From WHSW01 sp963851045 (GTDB lineage Bacteria; Actinomycetota; Thermoleophilia; Solirubrobacterales; 70-9), in NCBI GenBank assembly GCA_963851045.1, contig CAWKNC010000002.1:620001-684000 (forward strand): a DNA stretch of 64,000 nt. Reading direction: 5' to 3'. The position numbers were made by a program, and so were the translations under genes. Of the stretch, positions 1-6,167 are shown in pieces. Under the pieces are notes generated by a model. It was given only the letters and a program-made list of their open reading frames with translations, did not search any database and had not been told where the DNA came from. How positions within the stretch are numbered: the first letter of the stretch is position 1; the number at the start of each line of letters is the position of its first letter.

Positions 1-240
1 ACGATTGCCGTCGTTTTCCTTGGCGATGCTCTGGAGCTCCTCCAGGTGTCGGTTCATCCCCTTGAAGGCGACGGCGTCGCGGAGATCAGCCGATGCTGCC
101 GCGGCGGTTTCTGCAGCAGCCGCGCCCTTGGTTCGGTCGGCGGATGCGATGGAGATGCTCGCTATCGCGGCGAGAGCGAGTGCCGTGGACAGCGCGACGA
201 CGATTCTGGACTTCACGAAAAGGTTGCCTTTCGTTGGCAT
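1..240 (-). CDS. Secreted M28-family aminopeptidase, N-terminal part only (runs off the window)
   Basis: The gene reads from 240 down to the left edge of the window, so only about 80 residues are visible. They start with a basic n-region, a hydrophobic stretch rich in Ala/Ile and an Ala-Ser-Ala region that looks like a Sec signal peptide. The mature start ends in HLEELQSIAKENDGNR, which resembles the lead-in of secreted M28 zinc aminopeptidases (consensus HL..LQ.IA..NGG.R, from memory). No catalytic residue is inside the window, so the family call rests on this segment alone. The start is either ATG at 240 or GTG at 214-216; the GTG has a better-placed AAAGG (227-231). It is divergent from the SRAP gene. 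Confidence 0.55.
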   Translation of the reverse strand, partial: MPTKGNLFVKSRIVVALSTALALAAIASISIASADRTKGAAAAETAAAASADLRDAVAFKGMNRHLEELQSIAKENDGNR

Positions 241-312
241 GGGCGCGGCTTCTGGCCTGCGCGAGGTGGTCGACGGACACTTACCCGGCATGGGCCGCTT
301 TCATTCAGGGGC

Positions 313-1008
313 ATGTGCGGCCGCTACACCCTGACGAATCCAGATCCGATGCGCCTGCGTGCTCGTTTCGACATCCTCGAGTCGGTCGACGGCGTCGATC
401 CGCCCCGCTTCAACATCGCCCCCACGGATCCCGTTCTCGCCGTGCGCGAGATGGGCCAGGGGACTCGTGAGCTCGGACGGCTGCGGTGGGGCCTCGTCCC
501 GGGCCGGTGGGCCGAGAAGAGGAGCTCGCGGCCGCTGATCAACGCCAGGGCCGAGACGATCGCGACCCAGCCAGCTTTCGCCGAGGCGTTTAGGGAGCGC
601 CGCTGTCTGATCTGCGCCGATGGCTTCTATGAGTGGCTGACGGACGAGCGAGGCAAGCGGCCGGTGTGGTTCAGCCGCCCGGACGACGATCTATTCGCGT
701 TCGCCGGCATCTGGGCGGAGCTTCCGGCTCGCGATGGTGAAGGCGCCGTGCACAGCTGCGCGATCGTCACCTGCGATGCGAACGCGATGATGCGGCCGAT
801 CCACAATCGAATGCCGGTGATCCTCGAGCGCGAGGTCGAGGCCGCCTGGCTCAGCGATGAGGCTGATGAGGCGGAGCTCGTCAGCATGCTGAAGCCGGCA
901 CCTGACGACCTCCTCACCTCCCGCGTCGTCTCCGATCTGGTCAACAACGTACGCGAGGATGGGCCGCGGCTGATCGAGCCGCGCGAGGAGCAATCCGCGC
1001 TCTTTTAG
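313..1008 (+). CDS. SRAP-domain protein (YedK/HMCES family), abasic-site DNA-protein crosslinker
   Basis: A 231-aa protein starting MCGRYT. In the SRAP family Met1 is removed and Cys2 forms a thiazolidine crosslink with abasic sites in single-stranded DNA, shielding them during replication. The start must be the ATG at 313 because Cys has to be residue 2; the open frame extends further upstream but is not used. The other family signatures are present in order: FNIAPT, RWGLVP, INARAET (Asn), the GFYEW segment (Glu) and IHNRMP (His). Length is normal for bacterial members. It stands alone, divergent from the M28 gene and convergent with the membrane protein that ends at 1022. Function is well supported by conserved residues. 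Confidence 0.93.
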   Translation: MCGRYTLTNPDPMRLRARFDILESVDGVDPPRFNIAPTDPVLAVREMGQGTRELGRLRWGLVPGRWAEKRSSRPLINARAETIATQPAFAEAFRERRCLICADGFYEWLTDERGKRPVWFSRPDDDLFAFAGIWAELPARDGEGAVHSCAIVTCDANAMMRPIHNRMPVILEREVEAAWLSDEADEAELVSMLKPAPDDLLTSRVVSDLVNNVREDGPRLIEPREEQSALF

Positions 1009-1021
1009 ACGACCGCGGCGC

Positions 1022-1558
1022 TCAGGCCGCGGCTGGTGCGGGTGGGGTGGAGGATCCGGTGTCGCCGGACTCGCCGTGAAGCGGTCCGCCGCCAATTGGC
1101 CGCTCCTCTTCGACGTGCCACTCCTGGTTGAAGCCGAACATCGCGACGATCACGAGAAGCGCCTGAACCCCAACGACAACCAGCGCAAGCGTTCCGAGCA
1201 GGTCCTCCGGCAGAGCCGGGGACTCCAGCCCCTCCTTGGAGCGCGCGAACCATTCGGGCGACGCGATGGCCGCGAAGATGGCGAGGATCACGGCGAGCGC
1301 GGCCGCGACCGGAAGAACACCGCGGTTCCACCGCATGACGAGAAACGCGAAGAGGATGTAGATGGCCGCCCAGCCGAGCGTCATGGATGCGACGCTGGTG
1401 CCCTGAAGCCGCTCCCAGCCACCGAGCGTGATGATGATCAGAAGGGCTGCGCTGACCAGCAGGACGAAGGCGACGATGGCCTTCATCGTCTTGCTTTCGG
1501 CCTTCTCCCGGTTGGGCCGCCACAGCTCGTATCCCTGACGGACAGCGGTCTTCTCCAT
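1022..1558 (-). CDS. Four-helix integral membrane protein, unknown function
   Basis: A 178-aa protein starting MEKTAVRQ at 1556-1558. A longer open frame upstream would run through the neighbouring tRNA and is not used. After about 24 polar residues there are four hydrophobic helices (roughly residues 25-45, 55-75, 84-104 and 123-147). A polar C-terminus rich in Gly, Ser, Pro and Ala follows. I do not recognise a named family. It is convergent with the SRAP gene, with only 13 bp between stop codons, and its 5' end faces the tRNA-Leu gene. No partner gene suggests a role. Confidence 0.7.
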   Translation of the reverse strand: MEKTAVRQGYELWRPNREKAESKTMKAIVAFVLLVSAALLIIITLGGWERLQGTSVASMTLGWAAIYILFAFLVMRWNRGVLPVAAALAVILAIFAAIASPEWFARSKEGLESPALPEDLLGTLALVVVGVQALLVIVAMFGFNQEWHVEEERPIGGGPLHGESGDTGSSTPPAPAAA

Positions 1559-1626
1559 CGGCGCAAGCATATGCGCTCGGGCGGCCGTGCGCGACGGTCG
1601 CAGGGGTGTGCGATCTTCTGCGGCGC

Positions 1627-1710
1627 GCGGACGTGGCGGAATTGGCAGACGCGCCAGGTTTAGGTCCTGGTGGGCTAGCGCCCGTGGAGGTTCGAGTCCT
1701 CTCGTCCGCA
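1627..1710 (+). tRNA. tRNA-Leu (anticodon TAG)
   Basis: An 84-nt class II tRNA. The acceptor stem pairs GCGGACG (1627-1633) with CGTCCGC (1703-1709), with discriminator A1710 and no encoded CCA. The anticodon loop TTTAGGT is closed by CCAGG/CCTGG and gives TAG. A long variable arm and a GGTTCGAGTCC T-arm are present, as expected for Leu. Confidence 0.95.
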
Positions 1711-1744
1711 TAAGGCAGTGCACATGGCAAACTTGGCGGTCCCT

Positions 1745-1816
1745 GGGGGAGTGAGTCAATGGCTACACGCGCGGTCTCCAAAACCGTGAATCCGGGTTCG
1801 AATCCCGGCTCCCCCG
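1745..1816 (+). tRNA. tRNA with anticodon CCA (tRNA-Trp-like), weak D-arm
   Basis: The acceptor stem GGGGGAG (1745-1751) pairs fully with CTCCCCC (1809-1815), with discriminator G1816. The T-arm CCGGG-TTCGAAT-CCCGG is perfect. The anticodon arm GCGGT-CTCCAAA-ACCGT gives CCA in the usual tRNA-Trp loop context. The D-arm (1754-1769) is abnormal: with A14, GG18-19 and A21 aligned, only two of four stem pairs form. Either this is a functional tRNA-Trp with a poor D-stem or a decaying extra copy. The CAP gene begins about 100 bp downstream. Confidence 0.8.
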
Positions 1817-1914
1817 TGCCGCTCAGGCTCGGCCAACCGCAACTCGGAGGCCGGGCCTGGGTTTTGGCCGGTGCGCGTCGGCAGGGGCGCGCAATCTTTT
1901 CGAGGGAAAGCCAA

Positions 1915-2490
1915 GTGACGCGAAATCGGGCAGTTTTAATGGCCTTCGCCGCTGCATTGGCGGCGATGGCAATGATCGGCGGGCCGGCGCAGGCGCGCCC
2001 CGCAGGCGCTGCGAGTAGCACCGCGGCCGATGCGTGCCCGAACTCGACGGAGATGGTCGCTCAGCTTTCGGCTTCCGATCTGCGCAAGGCCGTGCGGTGC
2101 CTCATCGCGTTCGAGCGGAGCGCCCGCGGCCTCTCGAAGCTGACCCGAGATGCCTCGCTCCAGACGGCCGCCAAGAGGCATGTACGGACGATGATCAAGA
2201 CCGACTGCCTTGCCCACAAATGCCCGGGCGAAGTGGCCCTGAAGAAGCGACTGCGCCGTGCGGGCTATTTCGACGGCGTCACGAGTTACCGCTTTGCTGA
2301 AAGCACCGGCTGCGGGACGAGGGCGGATTCGATGGTCGAGAGCTGGCTTGCAAGTGCGTTCGATCGCGCCAACGCTCTCGATCCGGACTTCGAGGATTTC
2401 GGCATCGCCGTCTCTCCGGATTCGAGCGACGAGCTTTGCGGGGAGGGCTTCGGCACTTTTGCGGTCGTCTTCGGCTCACGCGTGCCCTAG
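1915..2490 (+). CDS. Secreted CAP-domain (SCP/PR-1-like) protein, divergent copy
   Basis: A 191-aa protein from GTG 1915, chosen because GAGGGAAAG lies just upstream (1902-1910) and a signal peptide follows directly, ending near Ala-Gln-Ala. The rest resembles a CAP/cysteine-rich secretory fold: a Cys-containing helix with LRKAVRCLIAFERSARGL, then CLAHKC, a FAEST segment where canonical CAP proteins have GEN, and a DFGIAV strand. Compared with the next gene, the His of the SPGHKANIL motif is replaced (SAFDRANAL). The four-residue cavity of CAP domains is therefore incomplete. The role of bacterial CAP proteins is poorly known. It forms a tandem pair with the next gene. Confidence 0.8.
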   Translation: MTRNRAVLMAFAAALAAMAMIGGPAQARPAGAASSTAADACPNSTEMVAQLSASDLRKAVRCLIAFERSARGLSKLTRDASLQTAAKRHVRTMIKTDCLAHKCPGEVALKKRLRRAGYFDGVTSYRFAESTGCGTRADSMVESWLASAFDRANALDPDFEDFGIAVSPDSSDELCGEGFGTFAVVFGSRVP

Positions 2491-2567
2491 TCCCCGCGGC
2501 TAGTCCTTTCGGCCAAATCGACCGCGGTGGCTCAGCGAACGGCGCGAGGCTCCGATCTTGACTTGCG

Positions 2568-3146
2568 ATGGCACCCCACCCTCGCAAGCACCTTCCGGCG
2601 CTGACCACAGTTCTCGCCGCCGCGCTGGTGGCACTTGCCGCAGGTCCTGGCGCCGCGCCGGCGGCAGCTGGCGGATGCGGGCCGGACGCGGAGGCGAAGC
2701 CCGCGAATCTCTCCAACGGCGCCGCTCGCGACGCCGTGCTGTGCCTGCTCAATAAGGAACGGGCACAACGGGGGCTCAAGGGCTTCGACAAGCACAAGCG
2801 GCTGCAGAAGGCTGCTCAGCGGCACAACGACCGCATGATCGGAACCGGTTGCTTCGATCACGAATGCAATGGCGAGAGCGATCTCGGTAGGCGACTCGAG
2901 ACTGTTGGCTACCTGGGGGGCGGCCTCAGCCGCTGGGCCTACGGCGAGAACATCGCCTGGGGCAGCGGTGACTACGCGACGCCGCGATCGATCGTCGCCG
3001 CATGGATGGGGAGCCCTGGCCACAAGGCGAACATTCTCAGCAAGGACTTCCGCGACATCGGCATCGGCTTCTCGCGCGGCACCCCGAGCGACGGCCGCGC
3101 CTCCGGCGCCGTCTACACCACGGACTTCGGCCTGCGCGTCGGTTGA
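2568..3146 (+). CDS. Secreted CAP-domain (SCP/PR-1-like) protein
   Basis: A 192-aa protein with an N-terminal signal peptide (basic start, Leu/Ala-rich core, Ala-Pro-Ala-Ala-Ala) and one CAP domain at about residues 50-190. The hallmark segments are all present: LLNKERAQRGLKGF, a CFDHEC segment, AYGENIAWGSG and SPGHKANILSKDFRDIGIG, which place the conserved His, Glu, Glu and His. CAP domains of this length are typical of secreted actinobacterial proteins, some of which bind sterols or lipids. That function is not established here. It lies 77 bp after the related CAP gene, suggesting tandem duplication followed by divergence of the first copy. No clear Shine-Dalgarno is seen. Confidence 0.88.
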   Translation: MAPHPRKHLPALTTVLAAALVALAAGPGAAPAAAGGCGPDAEAKPANLSNGAARDAVLCLLNKERAQRGLKGFDKHKRLQKAAQRHNDRMIGTGCFDHECNGESDLGRRLETVGYLGGGLSRWAYGENIAWGSGDYATPRSIVAAWMGSPGHKANILSKDFRDIGIGFSRGTPSDGRASGAVYTTDFGLRVG

Positions 3147-3174
3147 ATCGAGCGTTCCGGGGTACCCTCGGATC

Positions 3175-3390
3175 GTGGACGAGACCGAGCCCAGCCGCGA
3201 GCGCGACCCTCGCAAGGACGCCGTCGCCAAGGCAGGGCTTCCGGCTGGCCTCGAATCAGAGGGGCGTGACGAGAGCCTGACCACCGGCGACCTCGTGCGT
3301 CCCACAGGCGCCGGCCCGCATGGACACACGACGCCGCCGGGCACGTCACTGCCGGAAGAGGGCGACGACGCGGAGGAGCGGGCGGAGTGA
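3175..3390 (+). CDS. Small hydrophilic protein, 71 aa, translationally coupled to the SDR gene
   Basis: An open frame from GTG 3175 encodes 71 residues that are almost all polar or charged (about a third Asp, Glu, Arg or Lys, with Pro and Gly), with no hydrophobic segment. It looks intrinsically disordered. Its TGA stop (3388-3390) overlaps the GTG start of the next gene in a GTGA junction, the same coupling seen elsewhere in this window; this is the main reason to believe it. I do not recognise a family. It could instead be untranslated leader with chance coding potential. Confidence 0.5.
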   Translation: MDETEPSRERDPRKDAVAKAGLPAGLESEGRDESLTTGDLVRPTGAGPHGHTTPPGTSLPEEGDDAEERAE

Positions 3391-4025
3391 ACGTCGTCGT
3401 TGTTGGCGGCCATGGCCAGATCGCCCGCCACCTTCTGCGCATGCTCGCCGAGCGCGGTGACAACGCGCGCGGGGTGATTCGCAATCCCGACCATGCCGAC
3501 GATCTGCGTGCCGACGGAGCCGAGCCCGTGCTCTGTGACCTTGAGCGCGATGACCTGACCGACGCGGTCGCCGGAGCGGACGCGGTCGTGTTCGCGGCGG
3601 GCGCTGGGCCGAATAGCGGGCCGGAGCGCAAACGCACCGTCGATCACGGCGGGGCCGTCAAGCTGATCGAGGCGGCGCGGGCAAACGGCATCTCGCGCTA
3701 TCTGATCGTTTCGGCGATAGGCGTGACCCGCCCCGAGTCCTGGTCAGACGAGATGCGTCCGTACTACGAGGCCAAGGCGGCGGCCGACGACGAGGTCGCG
3801 GCCAGCGGTCTCGACTACACCATCGTTCGGCCCGGCGGACTTACTGACGATCCGGGCTCCGGTCGCGTTGACGCGGCCCCCGAGCTCGAGGGTGGCGGTC
3901 AGATCCCGCGCGAGGACGTCGCCGCGACGCTGCTCGCCGTCCTCGACACCCCCGGGACCTCGGGCAAGGGCTTCGATCTGATCGGCGGCGACACTCCGGT
4001 CGCAGAGGCCGTCCGCGCACTCTGA
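3387..4025 (+). CDS. NAD(P)-binding SDR-like oxidoreductase (NmrA/YwnB type)
   Basis: A 212-aa single-domain Rossmann protein. The nucleotide-binding motif is at the N-terminus (VVVGGHGQIARHLLRML, GxxGxxG type). It is followed by GVIRNPDHADDL for cofactor recognition, DAVVFAAGAG, and a YLIVSAIG segment followed by YYEAKAAADD; the YxxxK here could hold an active-site Tyr/Lys. The C-terminal IVRPGGLTDDPG motif is typical of atypical SDRs of the NAD(P)H-binding class. Members act as reductases or redox sensors, and the substrate is unknown. The GTG start overlaps the stop of the preceding 71-aa frame. Confidence 0.85.
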   Translation: MNVVVVGGHGQIARHLLRMLAERGDNARGVIRNPDHADDLRADGAEPVLCDLERDDLTDAVAGADAVVFAAGAGPNSGPERKRTVDHGGAVKLIEAARANGISRYLIVSAIGVTRPESWSDEMRPYYEAKAAADDEVAASGLDYTIVRPGGLTDDPGSGRVDAAPELEGGGQIPREDVAATLLAVLDTPGTSGKGFDLIGGDTPVAEAVRAL

Positions 4026-4131
4026 CCGGCTGATCCGGGCGGGTTAGGTACGCGACATGGGCCTCGGCTCGTCCTGCGCGACGGGCAGATTTCGGCAACG
4101 GGGCCACCGAAATCGGTCCGCCGGTCGAGAA

Positions 4132-4205
4132 TCGGGGCGACTGGATTCGAACCAGCGACCGCTCGGCCCCCAGCCGAGTGCGCTACCAGACTGCGCCACG
4201 CCCCG
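4132..4205 (-). tRNA. tRNA-Pro (anticodon GGG)
   Basis: A 74-nt tRNA on the minus strand. Acceptor CGGGGCG (4205-4199) pairs with CGCCCCG (4139-4133), with discriminator A. The D-arm GCGC-AGTCTGGTA-GCGC is intact. The anticodon arm CTCGG-CTGGGGG-CCGAG gives GGG, and the T-arm is GCTGG-TTCGAAT-CCAGT. No CCA is encoded. Confidence 0.95.
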
Positions 4206-4237
4206 AATTCGGGCTCAGTCTACGCGAGACAACCAGT

Positions 4238-4286
4238 GTCGAGTGACGCGTTGACCCCCTGATGGGTGGTCAAGTCGTCACTCGAC
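4238..4286. repeat. 49-bp imperfect inverted repeat between tRNA-Pro and tRNA-Gly
   Basis: The arms GTCGAGTGACG (4238-4248) and CGTCACTCGAC (4276-4286) are perfect 11-bp complements. After a 2-nt mismatch on each side, TTGACC (4251-4256) pairs with GGTCAA (4268-4273), and two more C-G pairs follow near the loop. Transcribed with the tRNAs on the minus strand, it would form a long hairpin between the two tRNA precursors. It may be a terminator, a processing signal or a protein-binding palindrome. There is no T-run. Confidence 0.75.
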
Positions 4287-4294
4287 GGGGGTTA

Positions 4295-4365
4295 AGCGGG
4301 CGGCGGGGATCGAACCCGCACCGAGAGCTTGGAAGGCTCGCATGCAGCCATTACACCACGCCCGC
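4295..4365 (-). tRNA. tRNA-Gly (anticodon TCC)
   Basis: A 71-nt tRNA on the minus strand. Acceptor GCGGGCG pairs with CGCCCGC, with discriminator T as usual for bacterial Gly tRNAs. The anticodon loop CTTCCAA gives TCC, closed by GAGC/GCTC with a mismatch at the outer pair. The T-arm is GCGGG-TTCGATC-CCCGC. It lies 32 bp downstream of the amt stop codon. Confidence 0.94.
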
Positions 4366-4397
4366 AGTGGGCTGATTCTACGACGCACTCGACGACG

Positions 4398-5705
4398 TCA
4401 CCGTGGATCGGCGACCGGCACGCGCACCTTGTACTCCTCCTCGGGCCGGACGAGGATTGCGCCCTCCCCGGTGGCGTAGGCCTCTTCGCCGTGCTCGAGA
4501 ATGTCCATCCCGATCGCCTCCTCGCGCTCGCCCGCGCGCAACGGCGTAAAGGCGCCGATGAACCGAAGCAGAAGCCAGGTCATCCCAAACGCATATGCCG
4601 GCGTCGCGACTACCGCGACCGCCTGCCAGCCGAGCTGCTCGGCGTTGCCGTAGAGCAGGCCGTCGGATAGCCCGTTCCAGTCGAACTGGGCGAAGAACCC
4701 GATGAAGAGCATTCCGGTGAGCCCCGCGATGCCGTGGGCCGCGAGAACGTCGAGTGTTTCGTCAACACGTGTCCGCGGGCGCCAGACGATCACGAGATAG
4801 CTCGGGATCGCGGCAAGAGCGCCGAGCACCATCGCCCAGCCTGGGCTGATGAAGCCCGCCGCCGGAGTGATCCCCACGCAGCCGACGATGATCGCGGTGG
4901 CGGCGCCAATCGCTGTCACCTGGCGCCCGCGGACGAGATCGAGGATGAACCAGACTGTCAACGTGCACGCCGGGGTGAGCAGCGTGTTCGTGAAGGCGAG
5001 GACCCCCGCGTCGCCAGCCGAAAAGCCGCTGCCGCCATTGAAACCGAACCAGCCGAACCACAGCAGGCCGGCGCCGAGCAGCACGTAGACGGCGTTGTGT
5101 GGCAAAAGCGCTTGACGCCCGTAGTCCTTGCGCGCGCCGACGACCAGCGCTGCCGCCAGGGCCGAGAAGCCCGATCCCATCTCAACGGGAACGCCGCCGG
5201 CGAAGTCGAGCGTTCCGTTTGCCTGCAGCCAGCCGCCGCCGAACGACCAGTGCGCGAGGACCGCGTAGACGAGCACCGACCAGAGGCCGGCGAAGATCAA
5301 GAACGGGACGAAGCGCATTCGCTCGACCACAGCACCCGAGACCAGCGCGACCGTGAGGATGCAGAAGGTCGCCTGAAAGGCCATGAACAGCAGGTGCGGA
5401 ATCGTGGTCCCATCGCGTGGGGCGAAAGCGACGTCCTGGAGGAAGGCATGGCCAAAGCCGCCGATCAACCCGTTGCCCTCGCTGAATGCGAGCGAATAGC
5501 CGATCAGCGCCCACAGCACCGCGGCGACGGCCAGCGCGGCGACGCACATCATGAAAGTGTTGAGCGTGTTCTTCGCGCGGACCAGGCCCGCGTAGAAGAG
5601 GCCCAGAGCCGGCGTCATCATCAGCACGAGCGCCGTTGCCGCGAGCATCCAGGCGGTATCGCCCGAATCGACCTCGGCGACGGCCGCAAGCGGAAGGGCG
5701 TTCAT
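4398..5705 (-). CDS. amt: Ammonium transporter (Amt/MEP/Rh family), twin-His variant with Glu at the first site
   Basis: A 435-aa polytopic membrane protein that conducts ammonium across the cytoplasmic membrane. Eleven or so hydrophobic segments fill residues 15-390. Family signatures include GLFYAGLVRAKNTLN near the N-terminus, LDFAGG (Asp167), LLWFGWFGFNGGS and AAHGIAGL (His324). In E. coli AmtB the pore has the pair His168/His318. Here the aligned positions are Glu175, in the segment DFAGGVPVE, and His324, so the first pore histidine is replaced by glutamate. A polar tail of about 45 residues follows the last helix. The start overlaps the stop of the PII gene by 4 nt (ATGA), forming the classical glnK-amt operon. 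Confidence 0.95.
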   Translation of the reverse strand: MNALPLAAVAEVDSGDTAWMLAATALVLMMTPALGLFYAGLVRAKNTLNTFMMCVAALAVAAVLWALIGYSLAFSEGNGLIGGFGHAFLQDVAFAPRDGTTIPHLLFMAFQATFCILTVALVSGAVVERMRFVPFLIFAGLWSVLVYAVLAHWSFGGGWLQANGTLDFAGGVPVEMGSGFSALAAALVVGARKDYGRQALLPHNAVYVLLGAGLLWFGWFGFNGGSGFSAGDAGVLAFTNTLLTPACTLTVWFILDLVRGRQVTAIGAATAIIVGCVGITPAAGFISPGWAMVLGALAAIPSYLVIVWRPRTRVDETLDVLAAHGIAGLTGMLFIGFFAQFDWNGLSDGLLYGNAEQLGWQAVAVVATPAYAFGMTWLLLRFIGAFTPLRAGEREEAIGMDILEHGEEAYATGEGAILVRPEEEYKVRVPVADPR

Positions 5706-6055
5706 GACTTGACCGGGGTGACCGCGCTGACGTCCGTCTCGCCTGTGCGAATGCGAACGGCCTGTTCGAGCGGGAGGACGAAGATCTTGCCGTCGCCGAC
5801 CTCGCCGGTTCGCCCCCCGGTGCTGAGCGCATCGACGGCCGGTTGAACAAACGCATCGGAGACAGCGATCTCAAAACGCATCTTCTCCTCGAGACTCATC
5901 TGCACCGTCGTCCCTCGGTAGGTCTCGACCCGTTCGAGCTCACCGCCGTGCCCTTGAACGCGGCTCATCGTCACCCCCCTCACCTCGGCCCGGTAAAGCG
6001 ACTCGAGCACATCGTTCGCCTTTTCCACGCGGACAATTCCGATCACCAGCTTCAA
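5702..6055 (-). CDS. glnK: PII nitrogen-regulatory protein (GlnB/GlnK) lacking the T-loop Tyr51
   Basis: A 117-aa PII signalling protein. Such trimers sense ATP/ADP and 2-oxoglutarate and plug AmtB. The fold signatures are clear: the N-terminal strand MKLVIGIVRV, the C-terminal signature TGEVGDGKIFVLPLEQAVRIRTGE, and the T-loop between residues 37 and 55. Tyr46 is kept (ETYRG), but residue 51, the uridylylated or adenylylated Tyr of enteric and actinobacterial GlnB/GlnK, is Val. Residue 39 (Gln in GlnB, which contacts 2-oxoglutarate) is Glu. The gene is first in the operon with amt and is divergent from the protease gene at 6168. It could be a PII-like variant rather than a true GlnK. Confidence 0.88.
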   Translation of the reverse strand: MKLVIGIVRVEKANDVLESLYRAEVRGVTMSRVQGHGGELERVETYRGTTVQMSLEEKMRFEIAVSDAFVQPAVDALSTGGRTGEVGDGKIFVLPLEQAVRIRTGETDVSAVTPVKS

Positions 6056-6167
6056 GGCTCTCCTCTCTCTAACTGCCCAAGGGCGGGGGCGAGCCTAACT
6101 TCGCCATCGGAGGGTTAAGCGGTATAAACGGGCGTCTAAGGGGTTGGCACCAAGGAGGGACCAAGGC

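Noticed and set aside
1759..1914. Longer first CAP protein beginning inside the tRNA gene
   Set aside because: It would translate tRNA sequence. GTG 1915 has a ribosome-binding site and starts a proper signal peptide.
1627..4365. tRNA genes as attachment sites of an integrated element
   Set aside because: No integrase and no repeated tRNA 3' end were found near any of the five tRNAs, and gene content around them is ordinary.
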